NCBI GenBank assembly: GCA_963972175.1
Contig: CAXAVP010000201.1
Location: 1 to 8,089 of the forward strand
Reading direction: 5' to 3'
From: Arenibacter sp963972175
GTDB taxonomy: Bacteria; Bacteroidota; Bacteroidia; Flavobacteriales; Flavobacteriaceae
Length of the DNA stretch: 8,089 nt
This document shows positions 1 through 5,211 of the stretch, piece after piece (positions within the stretch are counted from its first letter, which is position 1; each line of letters opens with the position of its first letter). Made by a program: the position numbers and the translations under genes. The notes below the pieces were generated by a model, which was not told the origin of the DNA, ran no database searches, and saw nothing but the letters and a program-made list of their open reading frames with translations.

Positions 1-71
1 ATGCTTACATTCCAATTGGTCTCGCTGTCAAAACCAGTCGGCCCCTTCAATGAGTTAGACATGCTTTGCAT
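1..71 (-). CDS. Possible 5' fragment of an unidentified gene, cut by the window edge
   Basis: On the minus strand an ATG at 71 opens a frame that stays open to the edge (23 codons), with a second in-frame ATG at 62. The peptide is hydrophilic and protein-like, containing the segment SLKGPTGFDSETNWNVS, and its codons resemble those of the other genes here. I do not recognise the family. A competing reading is on the plus strand: a frame open from base 1 to a TGA at 85-87, directly followed by a terminator-like hairpin at 88-106, which would make this a gene's 3' end. The fragment is too short to decide. I slightly prefer the minus reading on composition alone; no clear promoter is visible upstream of it. 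Confidence 0.3.
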   Translation of the reverse strand, partial: MQSMSNSLKGPTGFDSETNWNVS

Positions 72-74
72 GTC
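58..74. repeat. Short perfect inverted repeat (7-bp stem, 3-nt loop)
   Basis: GACATGC and GCATGTC are separated by TTT, a perfect 7-bp stem. It lies inside both candidate coding readings of the left edge and overlaps the candidate minus start codon at 69-71. It could be a chance palindrome or a hairpin near the start of a minus-strand transcript. There is no T-run on either side, so it is not an intrinsic terminator. Confidence 0.4.
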
Positions 75-79
75 GTTAA

Positions 80-162
80 CGAATTGAATCCCGCCACAAG
101 CGGGATATTTTATTCAACCTAACTAATCCTAGAGTAAGGAAAGAGTCGAATTGAATTCCGCC
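80..162. repeat. Imperfect 16-bp direct repeat pair, 67 bp apart
   Basis: CGAATTGAATCCCGCC at 80-95 recurs as CGAATTGAATTCCGCC at 147-162, a 15 of 16 match. The first copy runs into the hairpin at 88-106. The second is followed by a 10-bp palindrome, CAAGATCTTG, at 167-176. The pair could be a small local duplication or remnants of a repeat family; no gene or mobile element is delimited by them. Confidence 0.4.
88..106 (+). terminator. Hairpin with T-rich tail, possible rho-independent terminator
   Basis: ATCCCGC and GCGGGAT form a perfect 7-bp GC-rich stem around a 5-nt loop. On the plus strand ATATTTTATT follows, giving an interrupted T-rich tail. The outer segments TTGAAT (84-89) and ATTCAA (112-117) are also complementary, so a longer alternative fold is possible. 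It would suit the end of a plus-strand gene stopping at 85-87. If the left-edge gene is on the minus strand instead, this hairpin sits in its 5' leader. Confidence 0.4.
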
Positions 163-210
163 TTCGCAAGATCTTGTTCTCTCATCTTTTTTATCAATGA
201 ACTTTATTCC

Positions 211-366
211 CGTTTTTTTGGGCGTTCCCTTTTTTTTCTCCCGCAAGGTTTTCAAAACCTTGTAGGTGTCAAAAAAAGGTCGGGCTATCGGCTGTATTTT
301 TTTGATCTTTACACAAACACTGTCAAAGGAAAATCAAAAAAGATGCCGCCTCTATCCCTAACGCGG
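211..366. repeat. Candidate dispersed Bacteroidetes intergenic repeat in the gene-free region 107-473
   Basis: This is the core of a gap of about 365 bp with no credible gene. It contains a T-rich run leading into GGGCGTTCCC (220-229), a perfect 9-bp-stem palindrome centred on 253 (CAAGGTTTT and AAAACCTTG, 244-262), GTCGGGCTATCGGCTGTAT (279-297), and GCCGCCTCTATCCCTAACGC (344-363). From memory, these blocks in this order resemble a short multi-copy element between genes in many Bacteroidetes genomes; I cannot confirm copy number from one window. A frame at 151-462 crosses it but looks non-coding. Its boundaries are approximate and its function is unknown. A small hairpin (ATACTT, loop CAAA, AAGTAT, 376-391) lies just downstream. 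Confidence 0.4.
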
Positions 367-404
367 TCGCCAAAGATACTTCAAAAAGTATTCCAAAAAA
401 AATT

Positions 405-435
405 TTGCTTGTCAAGCTGTCATATGTTACATTTA
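405..435 (+). promoter_or_regulatory. Weak candidate promoter for the saccharopine dehydrogenase gene
   Basis: TTG at 405-407, a 20-nt spacer and TACATTTA at 428-435 approximate the Bacteroidetes TTG-N(~19)-TAnnTTTG promoter with one mismatch in the -7 box. Transcription would begin near 441, which suits translation from the ATG at 474 and would exclude the upstream TTG start at 405. The match is imperfect and the region is very AT-rich, so chance is a real alternative. Confidence 0.3.
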
Positions 436-473
436 CAACTATTGGGTTTAGTAAAGTTATAAATTTATTATTT

Positions 474-1697
474 ATGAAGTTTGGGATAATTAGGGAACGC
501 AAAAATCCGCCAGATCGCCGGGTGGTTCTAACACCTGAGGCCTGTGAGAGCGCAATGGGTAAATTTAAGAAGGCAGAATTTATGGTAGAACCGTCCCCCG
601 TACGGGCCTTCCCTGATGAAGCATACCAGGAAAAGGGAATTTCTGTAACAGGGGAAATGGATAGCTGCGATGTGCTTATAGGAGTCAAGGAAGTGCCAAT
701 AGCCAATTTGTTGCCCAATAAAAAATACTTCTTCTTTTCGCATACCATAAAAAAACAGCCCTATAATCAAGACTTGCTCAGGGCCGTTTTGGAAAGGAAT
801 ATCGAATTGTACGATCATGAGGTCATTACCAACTCCAAGGGAGAGCGACTTGTGGCTTTTGGCAGGTATGCAGGAATTGTAGGGGCTTATAACGGATTTA
901 GGGCATACGGAATAAAATATGAAAGGTTTCAGCTGCCAAAGGCCGCAACCTTAACAGATCAGCAGGCACTGATCTCTGAATTACGGAAGGTTGAACTGCC
1001 CAATATAAAAATAGTGTTAACCGGTAAAGGAAGGGTAGGGAATGGTGCTAAGGAAATGCTGGATGCCATGGGTATCAAAAGTGTAAGCGTTCAGGATTAT
1101 CTGGATAAAGATTTTGATGAACCCGTATATTGTCAGATAGATGTGCTGGATTACAACCGGCATAAGGACGGACTTCAAAAAGATATATCACATTTTTTTG
1201 CACATCCAAAGGAATACCGTTCTAATTTTATGCGCTTTGCCGAAGTAAGTGATATGTATATAGCCGGACATTTCTATGGTGATGGGGCGCCTTACCTTTT
1301 TACCCGGGAAGATGCCAAGCAACAAAATTTTAGAATAAAGGTGGTGGCCGATATCAGTTGTGATATTGATGGTCCCGTGGCAACAACCATACGATCCAGT
1401 ACTATTGCAGATCCCATTTACGGTTATGATCCCATTTCAGAATCAGAGGTAGACCTGAAGTATCCTCAGTCGATAGCAGTAATGGCCGTTGATAATTTGC
1501 CCTGCGAGCTACCTAGGGATGCCAGTACTGGTTTTGGCGATGCCTTTGTTAAAAATGTAATCCCCGCCTTTTTTAATGGGGATAAGGACGGTGTGCTGGA
1601 AAGAGCCAGGATGACCATAGGAGGCAAACTTACCAAGAGATATTCCTATTTGCAGGAATACGTTGAAGGCATAGGGGTGGCTAACAGTAAGCAGTAA
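474..1697 (+). CDS. Saccharopine dehydrogenase (NAD+, L-lysine-forming) family, LYS1-like
   Basis: A 407-residue cytoplasmic dehydrogenase that should interconvert saccharopine with lysine plus 2-oxoglutarate using NAD(H). It aligns along its length with fungal LYS1. The AlaDh/PNT-type N-terminal domain (about 1-140) includes VKEVP with K72, FSHTIKKQ with H90 and Q95, and YDHE with E116; K72 and H90 match the acid-base Lys and His of yeast LYS1. AFGRYAGIVGA follows at 128-138. The Rossmann domain has GKGRVGNG at 184-191. C-terminal landmarks are VVADISCDIDGP and VDNLPCELPRDAS. It is somewhat longer than yeast LYS1, through an insertion around 225-285. I chose ATG 474 because the frame's earlier start is a TTG at 405 whose extra 23 residues are unlike the family. 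The last residues (NSKQ) and the stop lie inside a heptamer array. Bacteroidota are not known for aminoadipate-type lysine synthesis, so lysine breakdown is the likelier role (inference). A related alanine-dehydrogenase-like activity is possible but less likely. Confidence 0.85.
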   Translation: MKFGIIRERKNPPDRRVVLTPEACESAMGKFKKAEFMVEPSPVRAFPDEAYQEKGISVTGEMDSCDVLIGVKEVPIANLLPNKKYFFFSHTIKKQPYNQDLLRAVLERNIELYDHEVITNSKGERLVAFGRYAGIVGAYNGFRAYGIKYERFQLPKAATLTDQQALISELRKVELPNIKIVLTGKGRVGNGAKEMLDAMGIKSVSVQDYLDKDFDEPVYCQIDVLDYNRHKDGLQKDISHFFAHPKEYRSNFMRFAEVSDMYIAGHFYGDGAPYLFTREDAKQQNFRIKVVADISCDIDGPVATTIRSSTIADPIYGYDPISESEVDLKYPQSIAVMAVDNLPCELPRDASTGFGDAFVKNVIPAFFNGDKDGVLERARMTIGGKLTKRYSYLQEYVEGIGVANSKQ

Positions 1698-1771
1698 GCA
1701 GTAAACAGTAAACAGTAAGCAGTAAACAGTAAGCAGTAAACAGTAAGCAGTTGGCGGTATTCAGTAAGTGG
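1681..1771 (+). repeat. 7-bp tandem array (TAARCAG) containing the dehydrogenase stop codon
   Basis: Thirteen contiguous heptamers. After CTAACAG (1681-1687) come nine TAARCAG units (1688-1750) with the variable base running G,G,A,A,G,A,G,A,G. Four degenerate units follow (TTGGCGG, TATTCAG, TAAGTGG and the entry unit counted first). The TAA at 1695-1697 is the gene's stop, so the array starts inside the last codons. Because 7 is not a multiple of 3, TAA falls in all three plus frames within three units, while the clean units contain no stop on the minus strand. It lies in the convergent gap before the minus gene ending at 1831. No spacers or long repeats are present, so it is not CRISPR. Confidence 0.9.
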
Positions 1772-1830
1772 TGAACCAAAGGAAACTAAAACTGCTAATT
1801 AAACCATGCAATGGGCAATAGAGGTATTTT

Positions 1831-2946
1831 TTATTCCACTAAAACCTTCCATTCAATTGTAGGATGTACTTTGGGAGCAGAAAAAGCACCCAAGGCCAAC
1901 AGCTTTAGCTCCAGATTGTCTAGATTCTCCAAAGTTTTTATTTTTAATATTTTTGATTTCCCGGATGGAATTTCAAATACCGGAGAGCTATCGTAAAAGG
2001 TAAAGGGCATAGCATTTTCAAATAATAGATCACTACTTGATAAATTCTTGAGTTCCACTTCCAATACCTGAGTCTCTCCAATATACTGGGCTTTCACAAT
2101 TTCAATGCTCGCCTGTAACAAAGGTTTAAGATAATCAACCTTACCAACCAACAGATCGTTGTACACGGCAACGGTTCTCCCTGCAAAAAGGGCTTCTTTT
2201 AAACCGTCCAAACTTTTTTCCTTTGCAAAAACCAAGGTGATGGGTCGGTGGTTGCCTTTTTGGGTATAATCCCATGCAATTAGTCCATGAATGTCGCTGG
2301 TACCCATGATGGTTAAATTGTTCTCCAGGGCCAATGCCAAGGATTCCTCGGAATAATCCACCGTGTTAATTACCTCTATACCATGTAGTTCACCCTTGTT
2401 GATTCTCTCTTTTTGAAAGTCGCTAAGAATTGGTGTTCCAGTCGGACTTTGGCGATACCAGGCCGGATGGTTCCAAAATACAAAGCCGCCTTGTTTGTTG
2501 GCCACCTTAAAGGCCTCCTTGGCGTCTTCCTGTAATAGTTCATTGGCATCGCTAATAAAAACCGCATTGTTGTGGCCTACTGGGGCAGAACGGGTAATTT
2601 CGGAGCCGGGCACTATCAATAGTTCGTGTTCCTTTGCCTCTTTAAGGGCCAAATGATAGGCACGGTTGCGATCTGGGTGGGGAATATCTTCCTTATGCGG
2701 TTGGTATTCCAAGTGCTCGGTCAGGGAAATGGCATCAAGGTTTTCTCGGAGTGCCTCCTGTACCCTAATGGTAGGCCAAACCTTGCCGTCCGAAAAGACA
2801 CTGTGCATATGTAGGTCGGTCTTCAAAGTAACAAAACCGTCTATGTCAGGGTAGGTAAACGGTTGTGCCCCCGAATGGGAATGGGTTTGGGCGTTTAGGG
2901 ATAGAAAAAGTAGTAAGGTAAAACTAGCTGCTAGGATATTTTTCAT
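1831..2946 (-). CDS. Secreted PHP-domain phosphodiesterase (Sb-PDE-like)
   Basis: A 371-residue exported metallohydrolase. A signal peptide covers about residues 1-20 (basic start, Leu-rich core, end near LNAQ). The PHP-type catalytic domain (about 35-260) carries the expected metal ligands: DLHMHSVFSDG with D44, H46, H48 and D53; TEH with H78; GSEITR with E116; WNHP with H160; TSDIHG with D218 and H220. The last 100 or so residues look like a beta-rich accessory domain. It resembles proteins annotated as Sb-PDE-family phosphodiesterases, so hydrolysis of a phosphodiester or phosphotriester in the periplasm or outside is likely; the substrate is unknown. A histidinol-phosphatase-like annotation would be less apt given the signal peptide. 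I chose ATG 2946 over a GTG two codons upstream at 2952, because a -7-like box at 2961-2968 leaves almost no leader for the latter. It is divergent from the DUF1801 gene. Confidence 0.85.
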   Translation of the reverse strand: MKNILAASFTLLLFLSLNAQTHSHSGAQPFTYPDIDGFVTLKTDLHMHSVFSDGKVWPTIRVQEALRENLDAISLTEHLEYQPHKEDIPHPDRNRAYHLALKEAKEHELLIVPGSEITRSAPVGHNNAVFISDANELLQEDAKEAFKVANKQGGFVFWNHPAWYRQSPTGTPILSDFQKERINKGELHGIEVINTVDYSEESLALALENNLTIMGTSDIHGLIAWDYTQKGNHRPITLVFAKEKSLDGLKEALFAGRTVAVYNDLLVGKVDYLKPLLQASIEIVKAQYIGETQVLEVELKNLSSSDLLFENAMPFTFYDSSPVFEIPSGKSKILKIKTLENLDNLELKLLALGAFSAPKVHPTIEWKVLVE

Positions 2947-2960
2947 TTTCACTGTTTTTT

Positions 2961-2968
2961 CAAAAATA
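2961..2968 (-). promoter_or_regulatory. Candidate -7 box for the PHP phosphodiesterase gene
   Basis: On the minus strand TATTTTTG matches TAnnTTTG exactly, 14 nt before the ATG at 2946. No TTG lies at the expected distance upstream, only a T-rich tract, so the promoter is half supported. The implied short leader favours ATG 2946 over GTG 2952 as the start. Confidence 0.35.
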
Positions 2969-2982
2969 GGGCAATAATATGC

Positions 2983-3011
2983 TTGAAAATAAAGAAAATT
3001 ATGTTGTTTTG
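2983..3011 (+). promoter_or_regulatory. Candidate promoter for the DUF1801 gene
   Basis: TTG at 2983-2985, an 18-nt spacer and TTGTTTTG at 3004-3011 fit the Bacteroidetes promoter with one mismatch (T for A at position 2 of the -7 box). Transcription would start near 3017, about 23 nt before the ATG at 3040. It lies back to back with the candidate minus-strand promoter in a divergent gap of 93 bp. Confidence 0.4.
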
Positions 3012-3039
3012 GTTAAGAAAAAGTAAATTTTAAACGATT

Positions 3040-3399
3040 ATGAATCCTGCTGAAGAATATATCCTTAAACAAGCAGAGCCATACAGGGGCATTCTATTGT
3101 ACCTCCAAGCGGTCATTGAAGGTACCATTCCAGGTGTGGAGTTAAAATTTAAATATAAGATTCCTTTTTACTACATCAACGGCAAGCCTTACTGTTATTT
3201 AAACCAAAGCAAGGACTATGTGGATTTGGGATTCTGGAATGCGGCCCATTTAAGTGTGCATTTAGGGCATATGAACACAGAAGGACGAAAAATGATGAAA
3301 TCCATTCGTTACAAATCCTTGGAAGACATTGATGTCACCGTTCTAAAGGAAGTCCTGGAGGATGCCTATAGCGTTAAGGATAGAAAGTTTTGGAAATAA
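3040..3399 (+). CDS. DUF1801 family protein (YdhG-like)
   Basis: A 119-residue cytoplasmic protein of the DUF1801/YdhG-like group, which has a small alpha-beta fold; some members have been called frataxin-like iron chaperones, but the function of most is unproven. The family pattern is clear: an N-terminal helical stretch ending LYLQAVIEGTIPGVELKFKYKIPFYYING, then the beta segment KPYCYLNQSKDYVDLGFWNA, and a C-terminal helix with IRYKSLEDIDVTVLKEVLEDA. Length is typical and the gene appears complete, with no signal peptide or membrane segment. The ATG at 3040 follows an A/T-rich leader without Shine-Dalgarno, as is common in this phylum. It is monocistronic: divergent from the phosphodiesterase and convergent with the sulfatase ending at 3530. 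I assign no specific role. Confidence 0.85.
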   Translation: MNPAEEYILKQAEPYRGILLYLQAVIEGTIPGVELKFKYKIPFYYINGKPYCYLNQSKDYVDLGFWNAAHLSVHLGHMNTEGRKMMKSIRYKSLEDIDVTVLKEVLEDAYSVKDRKFWK

Positions 3400-3469
3400 A
3401 ATCAACAAAAAAAACAACAATTGGTCGTGAGATATTTACCCTAATTCCTCCAGGTTTTAATAAATTCCA

Positions 3470-3532
3470 CTGACAGCTGACCACTGACCACTGACCACTG
3501 ACCACTGATTACTGATTACTGATTACTGATTA
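3470..3532 (-). repeat. 7-bp tandem array (TAATCAG then TGGTCAG) starting at the sulfatase stop codon
   Basis: Nine contiguous heptamers. Read on the minus strand from 3532 they are four perfect TAATCAG units (3505-3532), four perfect TGGTCAG units (3477-3504) and one CTGTCAG (3470-3476). The first three bases, TAA at 3530-3532, are the stop codon of the upstream sulfatase. The first four units put TAA in all three minus frames. On the plus strand each unit of the first two blocks carries TGA. The block-wise sequence suggests expansion by slippage or unequal exchange. It fills much of the convergent gap after the DUF1801 gene. Confidence 0.9.
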
Positions 3533-5137
3533 CTCCTTTATCAATCCCTTGTCCTTGTAAAGCTGTATATATTGATTGCCCAAGGCATCGGAATCCTTGT
3601 ATTTTTTTCGCAACTCAGTTAGTTTTTCCTTCATTTCAGAAACCACCTCGGCATAAGCCGGGTCATTGTATACGTTGTTGAGTTCTTGAGGATCTTTTTC
3701 CCGATCGTAGAGCTCCCAAACATCTACATCGTAATAAAAATGTATTAGTTTATATTCTTTGGTAGCTATACCGTAATGCCTTTTTACGGCGTGCTCTGCC
3801 GGATATTCGTAATAGTGGTAGTATACGGCCTCCCTGTCCCATTTTTCCTTTTCGCCCTTAAGCAAAGGAATCAGACTTTTTCCTTGCATATCTTCAGGAG
3901 CTGTTACACCGGCAACTTCCAAGAAGGTCTGCGCAAAATCCAAGTTCTGTACCATTTCATCTTCTGTAGTACCTGGCGTAATTACATTTGGCCATTTTAT
4001 AAGTAGCGGCGTCTTAAAGGATTCATTGTACATAAACCGCTTGTCGAACCAACCGTGTTCCCCTAAGTAAAAGCCTTGATCGGAGGTATATACCACCATA
4101 GTGTTTTCGGCAAGCCCTTCCTGGTCTAGATAATCCAATACCCGGCCAATGTTTTCATCAACGGCGGCAATGGTTCCTAGATAATCCTGCATATAGCGCT
4201 GATATTTCCAAACCATTAAGGTAGAATCGTTCATGTTGGCATACTCCTTTTTAAAGGCCTCGTTAATGGGGCCGTATACTTTGTCCCATTCCGCTCTTTG
4301 TTCAGGGTTAAATTTTCTAAGCCCTCCAATACCCAAATGTTCCTTAATGTTTAATTCATCCAGTACCTCATCTGTTATTTTTAAGTCATATCGCAAGTTC
4401 ATATGCTTAAGGATGTTCATTTCCGCAGGCCCAGCCGTAGTTTCACGTGTAGTATAATCATCGAACAAGGTGCTGGGTAAAGGGTAGGTTTTTTTTGTAA
4501 ATTCCTTATAATGCCTAGGTGCTGGCATCCACGACCTATGCGGTGCCTTGTGCAAATACATTAACATAAAGGGTTTGTTGGGCTTTCTTCTTTTCTTTAG
4601 CCAATCCAAGGTGAGGTCTGTAGTAATATCGGTCACATAACCTGTAACGGTGGTATCTCCAGTGGCGGTAATGAAACGGGGGTTGTAATAATCTCCTTGT
4701 CCTGGTAGTATTTTAAACTCGTCAAATCCTTTTGGATTATTGCCAAAATGCAGTTTCCCAAACATTGCCGTTTGGTAACCTGCTTTCTGTAACAACTGTG
4801 GAAAGGTAACATTTGTGGTATCAAATGGGGAGATGTTATCTATTTTTCCGTTCATATGGCTGTGTTTACCTGTGAGGATCACAGCCCTAGAGGGGGCGCA
4901 GATAGAGTTGGTAACACTGGCATTGGTAAATAGCATCCCTTCCTTGGCTATTCGGTCTATATTTGGAGTGGTTATAAGTCGGTCGTCATAGGCGCTAATG
5001 GCTTGGTATGCATGATCATCGGACATGATAAAAACAATGTTAGGCTTTTGAGGGGCCTGGTCCTTGGCTTCTTCCTTACAGCTAGTGATTATTAGAAATA
5101 ATGCTGCGAAAATGATAGTTAAAATTGAGGGCTTCAT
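3530..5137 (-). CDS. S1-family sulfatase lipoprotein, N-acetylglucosamine-6-sulfatase-like
   Basis: A complete 535-residue type I sulfatase that would hydrolyse a sulfate ester on a glycan. A lipoprotein signal (LIITSC, lipid Cys at 20) is followed by KEE, which fits the surface-export signal described for Bacteroidetes lipoproteins, so outer-surface display is plausible. The catalytic core begins PNIVFIMSDD (calcium ligands D40, D41). The sulfatase signature CAPSR has C80, to be converted to formylglycine, and R84. Further active-site candidates are GKLH (K128, H130), KAPHRSWMPAPRH (H200, R201), SDQG (D353) and DKR (K366). The C-terminal part (YYHYYEYPAEHAVKRHYGI, about 439-457) resembles, from memory, Bacteroides GlcNAc-6-O-sulfatases of SulfAtlas S1_11; the subfamily is an inference. 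It lies 74 nt downstream of another sulfatase, without an obvious terminator or good promoter between them, suggesting one operon. Its stop codon is the first unit of a heptamer array. Confidence 0.92.
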   Translation of the reverse strand: MKPSILTIIFAALFLIITSCKEEAKDQAPQKPNIVFIMSDDHAYQAISAYDDRLITTPNIDRIAKEGMLFTNASVTNSICAPSRAVILTGKHSHMNGKIDNISPFDTTNVTFPQLLQKAGYQTAMFGKLHFGNNPKGFDEFKILPGQGDYYNPRFITATGDTTVTGYVTDITTDLTLDWLKKRRKPNKPFMLMYLHKAPHRSWMPAPRHYKEFTKKTYPLPSTLFDDYTTRETTAGPAEMNILKHMNLRYDLKITDEVLDELNIKEHLGIGGLRKFNPEQRAEWDKVYGPINEAFKKEYANMNDSTLMVWKYQRYMQDYLGTIAAVDENIGRVLDYLDQEGLAENTMVVYTSDQGFYLGEHGWFDKRFMYNESFKTPLLIKWPNVITPGTTEDEMVQNLDFAQTFLEVAGVTAPEDMQGKSLIPLLKGEKEKWDREAVYYHYYEYPAEHAVKRHYGIATKEYKLIHFYYDVDVWELYDREKDPQELNNVYNDPAYAEVVSEMKEKLTELRKKYKDSDALGNQYIQLYKDKGLIKE

Positions 5138-5211
5138 ATGGCTTGTAATAAAATCAAAAAATTGGAGGGTAAAAATAATGTTTTGTTTTTGTATTATAAG
5201 TAATAAATTAA

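Noticed and set aside
151..462. Plus-strand frame of 103 codons in the upstream gap
   Set aside because: Begins with a TTG, overlaps the next gene's start region, has a low-complexity Phe/Lys/Leu composition, and runs across the repeat-like element; no family resemblance.
405..473. Extended TTG start for the dehydrogenase
   Set aside because: The 23 extra residues are unlike the family, and MKFGIIRE at 474 aligns with the usual N-terminus.
323..748. Minus-strand frame of 141 codons
   Set aside because: Antisense shadow of the saccharopine dehydrogenase N-terminal region, whose family match is clear.
1681..1771. CRISPR array
   Set aside because: The unit is 7 bp with no unique spacers and no cas genes nearby; the same holds for 3470-3532.
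2947..2952. GTG start two codons upstream for the PHP phosphodiesterase
   Set aside because: The ATG at 2946 gives a normal signal peptide and a workable leader behind the candidate promoter.
5138..5211. Internal promoter between the two sulfatases
   Set aside because: A TATTTTTA-like box exists on the minus strand, but it has a mismatch and no TTG at a suitable distance, so I did not list it.
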